This document shows, piece by piece, positions 1 through 9,302 of a DNA stretch of 64,000 bases. Within the stretch, counting starts at the first letter, position 1; each line of letters opens with the position of its first letter. The stretch is from Streptomyces sp. H27-H5 (GTDB lineage: Bacteria; Actinomycetota; Actinomycetes; Streptomycetales; Streptomycetaceae). The position numbers and the translations under genes are program-made. Location: contig NZ_JAPNLK010000013.1 in assembly GCF_026627505.1 (NCBI RefSeq), positions 1 to 64,000 of the forward strand. The letters run 5' to 3'. The notes under the pieces were generated by a model. It was given only the letters and a program-made list of their open reading frames with translations. It was not told the origin of the DNA and ran no database searches.

Positions 1-25
1 TGGCCCGGGGCGGCACGATGGGGTC

Positions 26-355
26 GTGCCCAAGAACCCGCCCGACTCCACGCAGCACCACCTGCGACACCGGCTGACCGTCCACGCCCGCGCCCTCTGG
101 CCCCAGGTCGAGTCCGTGCAGGTCCGATTCCGTGCCGGATTCGCCTACGTGGCCGCCGAGTCGAATGACGAGGACGAACCCGTCCCTCTGTGCCGTCCGC
201 GTTTCGCCGGGACGCTGCACACCTGGGGCTTCGCTCTCTATCTCGCCAGTAGCGGCAAGTACGAGGACAACTTCCTCCCCACCGGCCTCCCCATCGGCAG
301 TCCCGAGGACTGCCTTACCTGCGCCGGCACCCTCTACCTCGGCAGCCCGGCCTGA
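26..355 (+). CDS. Small conserved hypothetical protein (109 aa)
   Basis: Starts with GTG and reads MPKNPPDSTQHHLRHRL. The protein is soluble, with no signal peptide or membrane segment, and has two cysteines near the C-terminus (DCLTCAGTLYLG). It resembles small proteins common in Streptomyces, often near integrated DNA; that is a recollection and the function is unknown. Codon bias is normal for the window. Only 25 bases lie upstream, so neither promoter nor SD can be judged. It ends about 50 bases before the LytTR regulator and may be unrelated to it. Confidence 0.6.
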   Translation: MPKNPPDSTQHHLRHRLTVHARALWPQVESVQVRFRAGFAYVAAESNDEDEPVPLCRPRFAGTLHTWGFALYLASSGKYEDNFLPTGLPIGSPEDCLTCAGTLYLGSPA

Positions 356-395
356 CCGGCCCAACCCCCCTCCACGAACTTTCGCGGTGCAGCAC

Positions 396-411
396 TAGAC
401 TCGCCCCCATG
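396..411 (+). promoter_or_regulatory. Candidate -10 (TAGACT) for a leaderless LytTR regulator mRNA
   Basis: TAGACT at 396-401 fits the TAnnnT -10 pattern and ends 7 bases before the ATG at 409, which has no SD. Transcription would start at or next to the ATG, giving a leaderless mRNA as is common in Streptomyces. No good -35 hexamer is visible. The same TAGACT recurs upstream of the symporter gene. Confidence 0.45.
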
Positions 412-1260
412 CTGCGCGCACTGGCCGTCGACGACGAGAGACCCCTGCTGGAGGAACTCCTCTACCTGCTGCGTTCCGACCCGAGAGTCCGCAGCGCCGA
501 GGGGGCCTCGGACGCCACCGAGGCACTGCGCCGGATCACGCGGGCGCTGGAGAGCGGCCCGGACGGCCCCGACGGCATCGACGTGGTCTTCCTCGACATC
601 CACATGGCCGGGCTGACCGGCCTGGACATCGCCCGGCTGCTGGCCGGGTTCGCGCGTCCCCCGCTGATCGTGTTCGTCACCGCCCACGAGGGGTTCGCCG
701 TCCAGGCCTTCGACCTCAAGGCGGTCGACTACGTGCTGAAGCCGGTCCGTCCCGAGCGGCTGGCCGAGGCCGTCCGCCGGGTCGGCGCCCAACTCGGCCG
801 GGTACAGGAGCCGCCCGCCGCGGACCTCCCGACCCCCTCGACCGGGACGGACGGCGCCGCGCCGCCCGTCGCGGCGGCAGCGGGGCCCGGCCGCTCGCAG
901 CCGGAGGTCGCCGTGGCCGACCGCGCGCCGGACCAGATCGCCGTCGAACTGGGCGGGGTCACCCGCTTCGTGGCCATCGCCGACATCGCCCACGTGGAGG
1001 CCCAGGGCGACTACGCCCGGCTGCACACCGACGAGGGCAGCCACCTGGTCCGGATCCCGTTGTCCACGCTGGAGGAACGCTGGGCGGCCCGCGGGTTCGT
1101 CCGGATCCACCGCAGGCACCTGGTGGCGCTGCGCCGGATCGACGAACTGCGCCTGGACGGCGGCGTCACGACCGTTCGGGTCGGCTCGGCGGAACTCCAG
1201 GTCAGCCGCCGCCACGCACGCGAACTCCGCGAACTCCTGATGCGCCAGGCCACCGGCTGA
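409..1260 (+). CDS. LytTR-family two-component response regulator
   Basis: 283 aa. The N-terminal receiver domain (residues 1-120) has the acidic pair in AVDDERPLLEE, the phospho-acceptor Asp63 in VVFLDIHMAG and the conserved Lys111 in DYVLKPVRP. A Pro/Ala-rich linker (about 130-170) leads to a C-terminal LytTR DNA-binding domain (about 175-280; VEAQGDYARLHT, RIHRRHLVAL). LytTR regulators bind direct repeats near target promoters. Its cognate kinase is very probably the LytS-type kinase at 3620-4882; the symporter between them is the likely target and/or co-sensor. The start is ATG with no SD, consistent with leaderless translation. Confidence 0.9.
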   Translation: MLRALAVDDERPLLEELLYLLRSDPRVRSAEGASDATEALRRITRALESGPDGPDGIDVVFLDIHMAGLTGLDIARLLAGFARPPLIVFVTAHEGFAVQAFDLKAVDYVLKPVRPERLAEAVRRVGAQLGRVQEPPAADLPTPSTGTDGAAPPVAAAAGPGRSQPEVAVADRAPDQIAVELGGVTRFVAIADIAHVEAQGDYARLHTDEGSHLVRIPLSTLEERWAARGFVRIHRRHLVALRRIDELRLDGGVTTVRVGSAELQVSRRHARELRELLMRQATG

Positions 1261-1427
1261 CCTCCGGGACCGCCGACCGTCCGACGCGCCGTCCGACGCG
1301 CCGTTCATCGCGCCGGGGCGGGCGTACGGCGATGCCCGGGGCCCGTCGGTCGCACCGGTCGCCTCGGCGGCACCCGCGCCGGCCGGCCGCGCGTATCGTG
1401 GATCTTCCGGCGTGGGAGGAGCAGCGG

Positions 1428-1703
1428 TTGTCCGAGATCGAGGCGCTGTTGGACGCGCTGAGCGGACTGCCCCGGACCCGGCCCGCCGGACCCGCCGAGG
1501 CCGAGGCCCTGCTGGCCCGGCTGCGCAGCGCGGCCGCCCGCTGGGCCGACCTGTTGTACGAGGCCCACGACGGCACCCGCCGGCAGTTGCCGCCGCGCGC
1601 CGAGGCGGCCCTCATGCAGGCCTTCCGTCGCGCGGAGGAGTCGTACGTGGAGCTGGAGATCGCCCTGCGCGACTGCGCGGACCACCGCGATCCGGCCCGC
1701 TGA
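1428..1703 (+). CDS. Small hypothetical helical protein in the LytTR/symporter module
   Basis: About 91 aa, rich in Ala, Glu and Leu, predicted largely helical (LSEIEALLDALSGLP, AALMQAFRRAEESYVELEIAL), with no membrane segment. I do not recognise the family. The start is uncertain: TTG at 1428 has GGAGGAG six bases upstream. GTG 1398 and ATG 1332 are in frame, but 1332-1397 encodes an Arg/Pro/His-rich stretch that looks non-coding and codons 1398-1406 have poor GC3. It sits where a DUF485 partner often precedes ActP-type symporters, but it lacks the two membrane helices of DUF485. Confidence 0.6.
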   Translation: MSEIEALLDALSGLPRTRPAGPAEAEALLARLRSAAARWADLLYEAHDGTRRQLPPRAEAALMQAFRRAEESYVELEIALRDCADHRDPAR

Positions 1704-1818
1704 AGCACCCCGCCCGGGGCACCCCGGCCCGCGCCGCACGGGGAGGGCGCCGACGCGGCGGTGCGCGGCTTTCGCGGAGGTGCCGGAACGCGCCTGTTCG
1801 CCGGTGCGGGGCGCTGCA

Positions 1819-1824
1819 TAGACT
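1819..1824 (+). promoter_or_regulatory. Candidate -10 (TAGACT) of the symporter gene
   Basis: TAGACT lies 69 bases before the GTG start at 1893. The stretch before it (TTCGCCGGTGC) resembles the stretch before the regulator's TAGACT (TTCGCGGTGC), hinting at shared control. The 1704-1892 gap contains no gene. Confidence 0.35.
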
Positions 1825-1892
1825 CCGAAAGTCCCCGCAGCCCGTCGCCCCTCCCCTCTCCCCACAGCCTCTCCCCGTCGAAGGACCGCCCG

Positions 1893-3623
1893 GTGAACCA
1901 GACGTACGCGCTGACCGCGGTCACCGTCGTCGTCCTGGTCACGGTGCTCGTCGGCGCGTTGGGCCTGCGGATATCCCGGACCACCTCCGATTTCTACGTC
2001 GCCTCGCGCACCGTGGGTCCCCGCCTGAACGCGGCGGCCATCAGCGGGGAGTACCTCTCCGCCGCCTCGTTCCTCGGCATCGCGGGGCTGGTGTTGCTCC
2101 AGGGGCCGCAGATGCTCTGGTATCCGGTCGGCTACACGGCCGGGTACCTGGTGTTGCTCGTGCTGGTGGCGGCCCCGTTGCGGCGCTCGGGGGCCTACAC
2201 CCTGCCGGACTTCGCCGAGGCCCGGTTGGAGTCGCAGGCGGTGCGCCGGATCGCCGTGCTGTTCGTCGTCGGGGTCGGCTGGCTCTACCTGCTGCCCCAG
2301 TTGCAGGGCGCCGGGCTGACGTTGGAGATCCTCACCGGGGCCCCGACCTGGGCCGGCGGGCTGGTCGTGGCCGGTGTGGTGACGACGGCCGTGGGGGCCG
2401 GCGGGATGCGCAGCATCACCTTCGTCCAGGCCTTCCAGTACTGGCTCAAACTCACCGCCCTGCTGGTGCCGGCCTTCTTCCTGATCGCGGCCTGGGCCGG
2501 GGACGGGGCCCCGCGTGCGGGCTTCGACGCACCGGCGGTCTTCCGTGAGCACACCGCCGTGACGGTGGGCGAGGACCTGCGGATCGCGCTGGACGAGCCG
2601 TTGGCCGTGACGGTGACCGGGCGGGTGGACGGGCGCGCCGTCGAGGGCGAGTCGCTGGTCCTGGCCACCGGGCAGCACTCGGTACGGGCGGGCACCCGGC
2701 TGGAGTTCGCGCCGGACAGCCGGGTGCCCGACGCCCGCGCGGAGTCCGGCCCGGGCCCGGCCGGCTGGTCGGAGCCGCTGTCCGGGGAGCGGCGGGGGCA
2801 TCAGCTGTACGCCACGTACGGACTGATCCTGGCGACCTTCCTGGGCACGATGGGCCTGCCGCACGTCGCGGTGCGGTTCTACACGAGCCCGGACGGCCGG
2901 ACCGCCCGGCGCACCACCCTGGTGGTGTTGGGGCTGGTCGGGATCTTCTACCTGCTGCCGCCGGTCTACGGGACGCTGGGCCGGATCTACACGCCCGAGC
3001 TGGCGCTGACCGGCGACGCGGACGCCGCCGTGCTGGTGCTGCCGGCTCGGATGGTGGGCGGGTTGCCCGGCGAGCTGCTGGGGGCGCTGTTGGCCGGGGG
3101 CGCGTTCGCGGCGTTCCTGTCGACGGCCTCGGGGTTGACGATGGCGGTGGCCGGGGTGCTGCACCAGGACGTGCTGCCCCGTCGCGGGGTGCTCAGCTTC
3201 CGGTTGGCGGTGGTGGTCGCGATGCTGGTGCCGCTGGTGGGCGCGGTGGCGGCGACGGCGGTACCGGTGGCGGACGCGGTGGGCCTGGCCTTCGCGGTGT
3301 CCGCGTCCTCGTTCTGCCCGCTGTTGGTGCTGGGCATCTGGTGGCGCGGGCTGACCCCGCCGGGGGCGGTCGCCGGGCTGGTCACCGGAGGCGGGGCGGC
3401 GTTGGGCGCGGTGGTGGCGACCCGCTGCGGGCTGGCGTCGCCGGGCTGGGCGCACACCCTGCTGGCCTGGCCGGCGGTGTGGTCGGTGCCGCTGGGCTTC
3501 CTGACGATGGTGGTGGTGTCGCTGGGCACGAGGTCCCGGATCCCGGCGGGGACCGCGGCGACGCTGGCGCGACTGCACCTGCCGGAGGACGTCGCCGGGC
3601 ACCGGGCGGGGGACGCGCGGTGA
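1893..3623 (+). CDS. Sodium:solute symporter (SSS family), ActP/acetate-permease-like
   Basis: 576 aa integral membrane protein with the LeuT-type SSS fold. Helix 1 is AVTVVVLVTVLVGALGL, followed by the family hallmark SDFYVASRTVGPRLNAAAISGEYLSAASFLG (written here in part: SDFYVASRTVG, GEYLSAASFLG), and later GLPHVAVRFYT and FLSTASGLTMAVAGV. The start is GTG 1893 with AAGGA upstream; the in-frame extension to 1761 is low-complexity. About 90 residues between helices (roughly 210-300) form a polar beta-rich extracytoplasmic domain (TVTGRVDGRAVEGESLV). The likely substrate is a short-chain monocarboxylate such as acetate or pyruvate, inferred from family and context only. Its stop overlaps the kinase start (GTGA), so the two are translationally coupled. 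Confidence 0.85.
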   Translation: MNQTYALTAVTVVVLVTVLVGALGLRISRTTSDFYVASRTVGPRLNAAAISGEYLSAASFLGIAGLVLLQGPQMLWYPVGYTAGYLVLLVLVAAPLRRSGAYTLPDFAEARLESQAVRRIAVLFVVGVGWLYLLPQLQGAGLTLEILTGAPTWAGGLVVAGVVTTAVGAGGMRSITFVQAFQYWLKLTALLVPAFFLIAAWAGDGAPRAGFDAPAVFREHTAVTVGEDLRIALDEPLAVTVTGRVDGRAVEGESLVLATGQHSVRAGTRLEFAPDSRVPDARAESGPGPAGWSEPLSGERRGHQLYATYGLILATFLGTMGLPHVAVRFYTSPDGRTARRTTLVVLGLVGIFYLLPPVYGTLGRIYTPELALTGDADAAVLVLPARMVGGLPGELLGALLAGGAFAAFLSTASGLTMAVAGVLHQDVLPRRGVLSFRLAVVVAMLVPLVGAVAATAVPVADAVGLAFAVSASSFCPLLVLGIWWRGLTPPGAVAGLVTGGGAALGAVVATRCGLASPGWAHTLLAWPAVWSVPLGFLTMVVVSLGTRSRIPAGTAATLARLHLPEDVAGHRAGDAR

Positions 3624-4882
3624 CGGGCGTCCTGGGCGCGGTGGTGGGCGCGGCGCCGGCCCTGGCGGGCGCGGCGCTGCTGTTGGGCCTGGGGTGGGCC
3701 GGGGGGCGGTGGCAGGCGGGGCGCGGCGACCGGGCGTCGGGGCCGGACCTCGGTACTCCCGTCGAGCGGGCCACCTTCCACACCTTGCACACGGCTTCGT
3801 TGGCCGCTCCCCCGCTGCGGGCCGGCCTGACCGAGGACGCCGCACGCAAGGCCGCCAGGCGGCTGCGGTCGCTGCTCGGCACGGAGGCGCTGTGTCTGAC
3901 CGACCGGGAGGCGGTGTTGGCCTGGGACGGTCCGGGCGCCGACCACCACGAGCGGCGGGCGATGGCCCGGGTGACGGCGATGCTGGAGTCGGGGCGGAGC
4001 GTGAGCCTGCGCACCGACTGCCGGCAGCCGGGTTGTCCGCTGAAGTGGGCGGTGTTCGCTCCGCTGACCGGTGAGGACGGGATGTTGGGCACGCTCGTCG
4101 CGTACGGCTCGCGGGAGTCCGCGGTGCTGGTGCGGGCCGCGACGGAGGTCGCGCGCTGGGTTTCGGTCCAACTGGAGCTGTCGGAGCTGGACCGGTCGCG
4201 CACCCGGCTGATGGAGGCGGAGATCAAGGCGTTGCGGGCGCAGATCTCCCCGCACTTCATCTTCAACTCTCTGGCCGCGATCGCCTCGTTCGTCCGGACC
4301 GATCCGGAGCGCGCGCGGGACCTGCTGCTGGAGTTCGCGGACTTCACCCGCTACTCGTTCCGTCGGCACGGCGACTTCACCACGCTGGCCGAGGAGTTGC
4401 GTTCCATCGAGCAGTACCTGGCCCTGGCGGGGGCCCGGTTCGGCGACCGGTTGAAGGTGACGCTGCGGGTGGCCCCGGAGGTGCTGCCGGTGGCGCTGCC
4501 CTTCCTGTGTCTGCAACCGCTGGTGGAGAACGCGGTCAAGCACGGGCTGGAGGACTCCACCGAGGAGTGTCGGATCACCATCGCGGCCCGGGACGAGGGC
4601 TCGGAGGCCGTGTTGACGATCGAGGACAACGGGGTGGGCATGGATCCGGCGCTGCTGCGGCGGATCCTGGCCGGGGAGCGGTCCGGCTCCTCCTCGGGCG
4701 TCGGCCTGCCGAACGTCGACGAGCGGATGCGGCAGGTGTACGGGGACGAGTACGGGCTCGTCATCGAGACGGGCGTGGGCGCCGGCATGAAGATCACCGT
4801 GCGGATCCCCAAGTACCGCGCGGGCGTGCACACGTCCACGCCCGGTGAACCGGGCCCCCCGCCGGGCCGGCACCGGCACTGA
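3620..4882 (+). CDS. LytS-type sensor histidine kinase
   Basis: 420 aa. One N-terminal hydrophobic helix (about 4-28) is followed by a GAF-like region (about 55-185), then a His_kinase module with QISPHFIFNSLAAIASFVR (phospho-acceptor His212) and a HATPase_c domain with N-box LVENAVKHGLED and G-box TIEDNGVGMD. This H-box arrangement is diagnostic of LytS/YehU kinases, which pair with LytTR regulators such as the one at 409-1260. GTG 3620 overlaps the symporter stop by four bases. Having only one helix, the kinase may sense flux through the coupled symporter rather than bind an external ligand itself; that is inference. Confidence 0.88.
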   Translation: MTGVLGAVVGAAPALAGAALLLGLGWAGGRWQAGRGDRASGPDLGTPVERATFHTLHTASLAAPPLRAGLTEDAARKAARRLRSLLGTEALCLTDREAVLAWDGPGADHHERRAMARVTAMLESGRSVSLRTDCRQPGCPLKWAVFAPLTGEDGMLGTLVAYGSRESAVLVRAATEVARWVSVQLELSELDRSRTRLMEAEIKALRAQISPHFIFNSLAAIASFVRTDPERARDLLLEFADFTRYSFRRHGDFTTLAEELRSIEQYLALAGARFGDRLKVTLRVAPEVLPVALPFLCLQPLVENAVKHGLEDSTEECRITIAARDEGSEAVLTIEDNGVGMDPALLRRILAGERSGSSSGVGLPNVDERMRQVYGDEYGLVIETGVGAGMKITVRIPKYRAGVHTSTPGEPGPPPGRHRH

Positions 4883-5010
4883 CCGGACTCGGGCGGGGTC
4901 TCCGGTCCGGGCCTGGCGCGGCCGGCGACGCCCGCGGTTCGGGCGCGGGGCGCGCCGGGTCCGGCTCGGGCGGGCCGCTCCGGGCCGCGACGGGCGGGCC
5001 CGCGCGGCCG

Positions 5011-5938
5011 TCAGAGGGCGGCGCGTACCGCGTCGAGGATCTCGCGGGCGCCCTCGTCGATCAGTTCACCGGCCAGGGCGGCGCCGATCTTCTCGGGCGC
5101 GTCCGCGGGCCCGGTGAGGGTTCCCGACACCCTGCGGCGGCCGTCGAGGGAGGTGACCTGGGCGTGGAGGGTGAGGGTGCCGTCGGGCGCGGTGCGGGCG
5201 TGGGCTCCCACGGGGACGCTGCACCCGCCGTGCAGTTCGGCGAGCAGGGCGCGCTCCGCGCGCACCCGGGCATCGGTGTCGAGGTCGCCGACCGTGGAGA
5301 GGATCTCGCGCAGCGCGGCGGACTCCTCGCGGACCTGGATGCCGAGCGCGCCCTGTCCGGGTGACGGGGGGAAGTCCCCGAGCGGGAGGAACTCCCCGAC
5401 GGCGTCCCCCAGTCCGAGCCGGTGCAGACCGGCGGCCGCGAGGACGACCGCGTCGAGACCCTCCGTCTGGATCTTGCGGAGCCTCGGCGGCACGTTGCCT
5501 CGGATCGGCACCACGTCGAGGTCGGGTCGGACGGCGAGGAGTTGGGCCTTGCGCCGGGCGGACCCGGTGCCGACGCGGGCTCCCTCGCGCAGTGCGGCGA
5601 GCGTGGATCCGCAGAGCGTCGCGCACGTCCTCGCGGACCGGCGGGGGAAGCAGGGTCAGGCCGGCCGGGCTCTCGGTGGGCAGGTCCTTGAGCGAGTGCA
5701 CGACGACGTCCACGTCGCCGCGGACCAGCGCCGCCTCCTGTTCGCTGCTGAACGCCGAGCCGCCGCTGACGGCGGAGACGTCGGCCAGGAGCGAGCGGCG
5801 GTCCCGGTCCCCGCCTTCGAGGATCACCCGGTGGGTGAACGTCACGTCGGGGAACCGTTCGCGCAGCGGCGCGAGGAACTCGCGGACCTGGGTCCTGGCC
5901 AGATTGCTCGCGCGCGAGCCGACGAGATACGTGGTCAC
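5011..5938 (-). pseudogene. hemC: hemC (hydroxymethylbilane synthase) with a frameshift
   Basis: Hydroxymethylbilane synthase joins four porphobilinogen units for heme and cobalamin. The N-terminal part (start GTG 5938, AGAGG upstream) reads MTTYLVGSRASNLARTQ and includes catalytic VVHSLKDLPTE, ending in frame at VREDVRDAL near 5617. The rest continues in another frame (CGSTLAALREG, VVPIRGNVPPRLRK, GGCSVPVG with the dipyrromethane-binding Cys). The shift equals a net loss of two bases at about 5614-5619; restored length would be 309 aa. All active-site motifs survive, so this is either a recent mutation or a sequence error. The gene stands alone, away from a hemACDB operon, and may be a second copy. 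Confidence 0.85.
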
Positions 5939-6033
5939 AGAAGAGCCTCTCGGATCCTGACGAGTTGTCACCAGGCTACGAGGGGCGGGATGGTGGTGAT
6001 GCAGACAGCGGGTCGGGAAGCCCGCCACGAACG

Positions 6034-6079
6034 CCCGCGGCCCCGGACCGCCCGGAGGGGGCGGGCCCGGGGCCGCGGA
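6034..6079 (-). terminator. Terminator hairpin after guaB1
   Basis: A perfect 12-bp stem pairs 6035-6046 (CCGCGGCCCCGG) with 6067-6078, with further pairing inside the loop. It lies 35 bases downstream of the guaB1 stop. There is no U-tract, as is usual in Streptomyces. Confidence 0.65.
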
Positions 6080-6113
6080 AAGAACGCGCCGGTCAGGCGG
6101 GTGGCTGCAAGGC

Positions 6114-7624
<1,511 letters not shown>

Positions 7625-7636
7625 ACTTCATTCTCC

Positions 7637-7681
7637 CATGTCCTGGTGTTCGTGCCGCCCGGGTCGATCGTCCAGGACATG
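7637..7681. promoter_or_regulatory. 10-bp inverted repeat upstream of guaB1
   Basis: CATGTCCTGG (7637-7646) and CCAGGACATG (7672-7681) are perfect inverted copies separated by 25 bases, about 80 bases before the guaB1 start. It could be an operator or an RNA stem in the leader. A second small hairpin, CGGGAC-GTTG-GTCCCG, lies at 7705-7720. Confidence 0.45.
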
Positions 7682-7777
7682 CCGGGCCGGGTGGTTCTTT
7701 CCTACGGGACGTTGGTCCCGAACCGGGCGGGCCGGTGCGGTCGGGCGCGGGAATCGGGGGTTCCGGTCGGTGGCAGC

Positions 7778-8083
7778 CTACTCGGCGGCGATGGCCAGGG
7801 CGGCCTCCGTCACCCCCTCCTCCCGCCGTCGTCCGGCCCGCTCGGTGTGGGTGCGCCGGAAACCCATGGCCCCCACGTAGGCCAGGGGCAGCCCGAGGGC
7901 CAGGGCGAGCAGCGGGACGTCGAACTTGGCGTCGTGGGTCAGGACGCAGACCGCCGTACGGGCGTCCAGGCGCCCGGCCTCCCATTCCGCGGCGAGGTGC
8001 CGGTGCGGCCAGTCGACGATCACCTCGTCGGCGTCCGGGAAGCGGGCCGGTGTGGTGAAGACGGGCCGGGCGTCGCAGACGGT
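7778..8083 (-). pseudogene. XdhC-family C-terminal remnant (5'-truncated)
   Basis: About 100 codons encode the Rossmann-like C-terminal half of an XdhC/CoxI protein, the factor that inserts or matures the molybdenum cofactor of xanthine dehydrogenase: TVCDARPVFTTPARFP, VDWPHRHLAAEWEAG, AVCVLTHDAKFDVPLL, YVGAMGFRRTH. Similarity starts abruptly at about 8083; the N-terminal domain and a sensible start are absent. Immediately beyond the breakpoint lies a plus-strand globin-like remnant, also without its 5' half. A single deletion between divergent genes explains both. Its proximity to guaB1 fits a former purine-related locus, but that is conjecture. Confidence 0.6.
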
Positions 8084-8090
8084 GGGCCGG

Positions 8091-8330
8091 GGCATCACCG
8101 AGAAGCAGCGCCGCCGCTGGGTGGACCTGCTGCTGGACACCGCCGACGAGGTCAAGCTCCCGACGGACCCCGAGTTCCGGGCGGTCTTCGTCTACTACAT
8201 CGAATGGGGGACCCGGATGGCGCTGATCTACTCGGGCGCCAATCCCCCGCCGGTCGACGCGGCCGACATCCCGGTCTGGTCCTGGGGCCAGACCCCGCCG
8301 TGGCTCCCCAAGCCACCCAAGACCCCGTGA
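8091..8330 (+). pseudogene. Truncated-hemoglobin-like C-terminal remnant
   Basis: From GITEKQRRRWVDLLLDTADE through EFRAVFVYYIEWGTRMALIYSG to VWSWGQTPPWLPKP the sequence resembles the last two helices and tail of group II truncated hemoglobins (the usual context is ...ITEEQR.RWV...WGTR.A...W.W). The heme-binding N-terminal half is missing, since upstream codons are antisense to the XdhC remnant. The in-frame ATG at 7926 gives a Ser/Arg-rich N-terminus that looks non-coding. It is probably not a working globin. The family assignment is moderate because only about 80 residues remain. Confidence 0.5.
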
Positions 8331-8369
8331 CCCGGTGGGGCCCCGGCCCCCACCTTCCCGCCCGTCGGG

Positions 8370-8798
8370 TCAGTCCCGCCGGGGTCCGCGGCGCGGAGGC
8401 CGGGGCGATTCCCCGCGATCCGTCGCCGCCCCGTCCGCCAACAGCACGGTCAGCGGGGACGGCGGTCCGTCGTCGCCGCGCGCCCAGAAGTCCACGGCCT
8501 CCTCCAGGATCTCCCGCAGGGTCTCCCAGTCGCCCGGTCGGGCCCGCTCGTACCCGCGCCAGGAGGTCACCGCGACCAGTCGCCCCGGCGCCGCCGGCAG
8601 CCACGACAGGTCGATCAGCGCGTCCGCTAGCGCGTCCCAGTTGCCGCCGAACCACTCCGGGACCCGCAGCGCCTCGCCGACGCGCCGCATCAGCTCGGCC
8701 TTGCTCCGTACCCCGTCCAGGTCCAGCCGCAGGGTCGTCCACCCCGCCTCCCGGGCGGCGGCGAGGGCCGGTTCGAGCGGCTGCGCTTCGAGGGTCAT
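8370..8798 (-). CDS. Barstar-family ribonuclease inhibitor
   Basis: 142 aa. Residues 1-115 fit the barstar fold: LDLDGVRSKAELMRRVGEAL, then VPEWFGGNWDALADALIDLSWLP with the characteristic FGxNWDAL motif, and a final helix ETLREILEEAVDFW. The C-terminal tail (PRPPRRGPRRD) is basic and disordered. Barstar binds the active site of microbial RNases in the cytosol and protects the producer. Its start overlaps the last four bases of the upstream RNase gene at 8795, so toxin and inhibitor are co-translated. Confidence 0.85.
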   Translation of the reverse strand: MTLEAQPLEPALAAAREAGWTTLRLDLDGVRSKAELMRRVGEALRVPEWFGGNWDALADALIDLSWLPAAPGRLVAVTSWRGYERARPGDWETLREILEEAVDFWARGDDGPPSPLTVLLADGAATDRGESPRPPRRGPRRD

Positions 8799-9253
8799 CG
8801 GAGAACCGCCTTGAAGGTCTCGTAGTGGTCGTCCGTGTAGAAGAACTCCCCGCCCTCGCCCGTCACGGTCCGCCGGGCCCCGCGGTCGCGCGCCCCCGGT
8901 GTCGTCACGGTGAACTCGTGGTAGTGGCCGCGCTTCTGGCGGGGCAGTGCCTTCTCGAAGTTCCCGAAGACGGTCCCGTCCTGCCGGTAGGGGTACGGCC
9001 CGCCCTTGTCGATCAGCGCCAGTACCTCACGCGCCTGCCGCGGCAGCGCGTCCGCGCGTACCGTGGCCATCCCCTTCGCCCACTTCGGCACGGCGGCGTC
9101 GCCCCCGGTGGGGGCGGAGGCCGTGGCGGGCGGGCTGGCGGCGGTGGGCGCGGGATTCTTCGCACCGCAGCCCGCCGCACCGACCAGCGCGACACAGAGG
9201 AACAGCGCCCCCAGCACACGCAGCAACGATCGGGGCACGTTCCGAAAGATCAT
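8795..9253 (-). CDS. Secreted microbial ribonuclease (barnase/RNase Sa family)
   Basis: 152 aa. The N-terminus MIFRNVPRSLLRVLGALFLCVALVGAAGC is a signal peptide (shown by RSLLRVLGALFLCVALVG), perhaps a weak lipobox, followed by a Pro/Ala linker and a catalytic domain (about 55-152). The active-site set of the family is visible: the Glu in HYHEFTV (general base), the Arg pair in GARRTVTG and the His in FYTDDHYETF (general acid). The predicted activity is guanine-preferring cleavage of single-stranded RNA outside the cell. The next gene encodes a barstar-like inhibitor overlapping by four bases. The role may be nutrient scavenging or competition. Confidence 0.85.
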   Translation of the reverse strand: MIFRNVPRSLLRVLGALFLCVALVGAAGCGAKNPAPTAASPPATASAPTGGDAAVPKWAKGMATVRADALPRQAREVLALIDKGGPYPYRQDGTVFGNFEKALPRQKRGHYHEFTVTTPGARDRGARRTVTGEGGEFFYTDDHYETFKAVLR

Positions 9254-9302
9254 GCACCGATCGTGCCAAATATCCGATTCGCTCGCGAATCGCCCGGTGG
9301 CC

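Noticed and set aside
1305..3845. Long antisense open frame (846 codons) opposite the symporter
   Set aside because: Arg/Pro/Gln-rich low-complexity translation, mirrored by a well-biased gene with family motifs on the plus strand. It is a high-GC shadow frame.
4883..5010. Terminator between the LytS kinase and hemC
   Set aside because: The gap is extremely GC-rich with a short GCGGGCCCGC palindrome at 4994-5003, but it has no loop and I could not define a convincing stem-loop.
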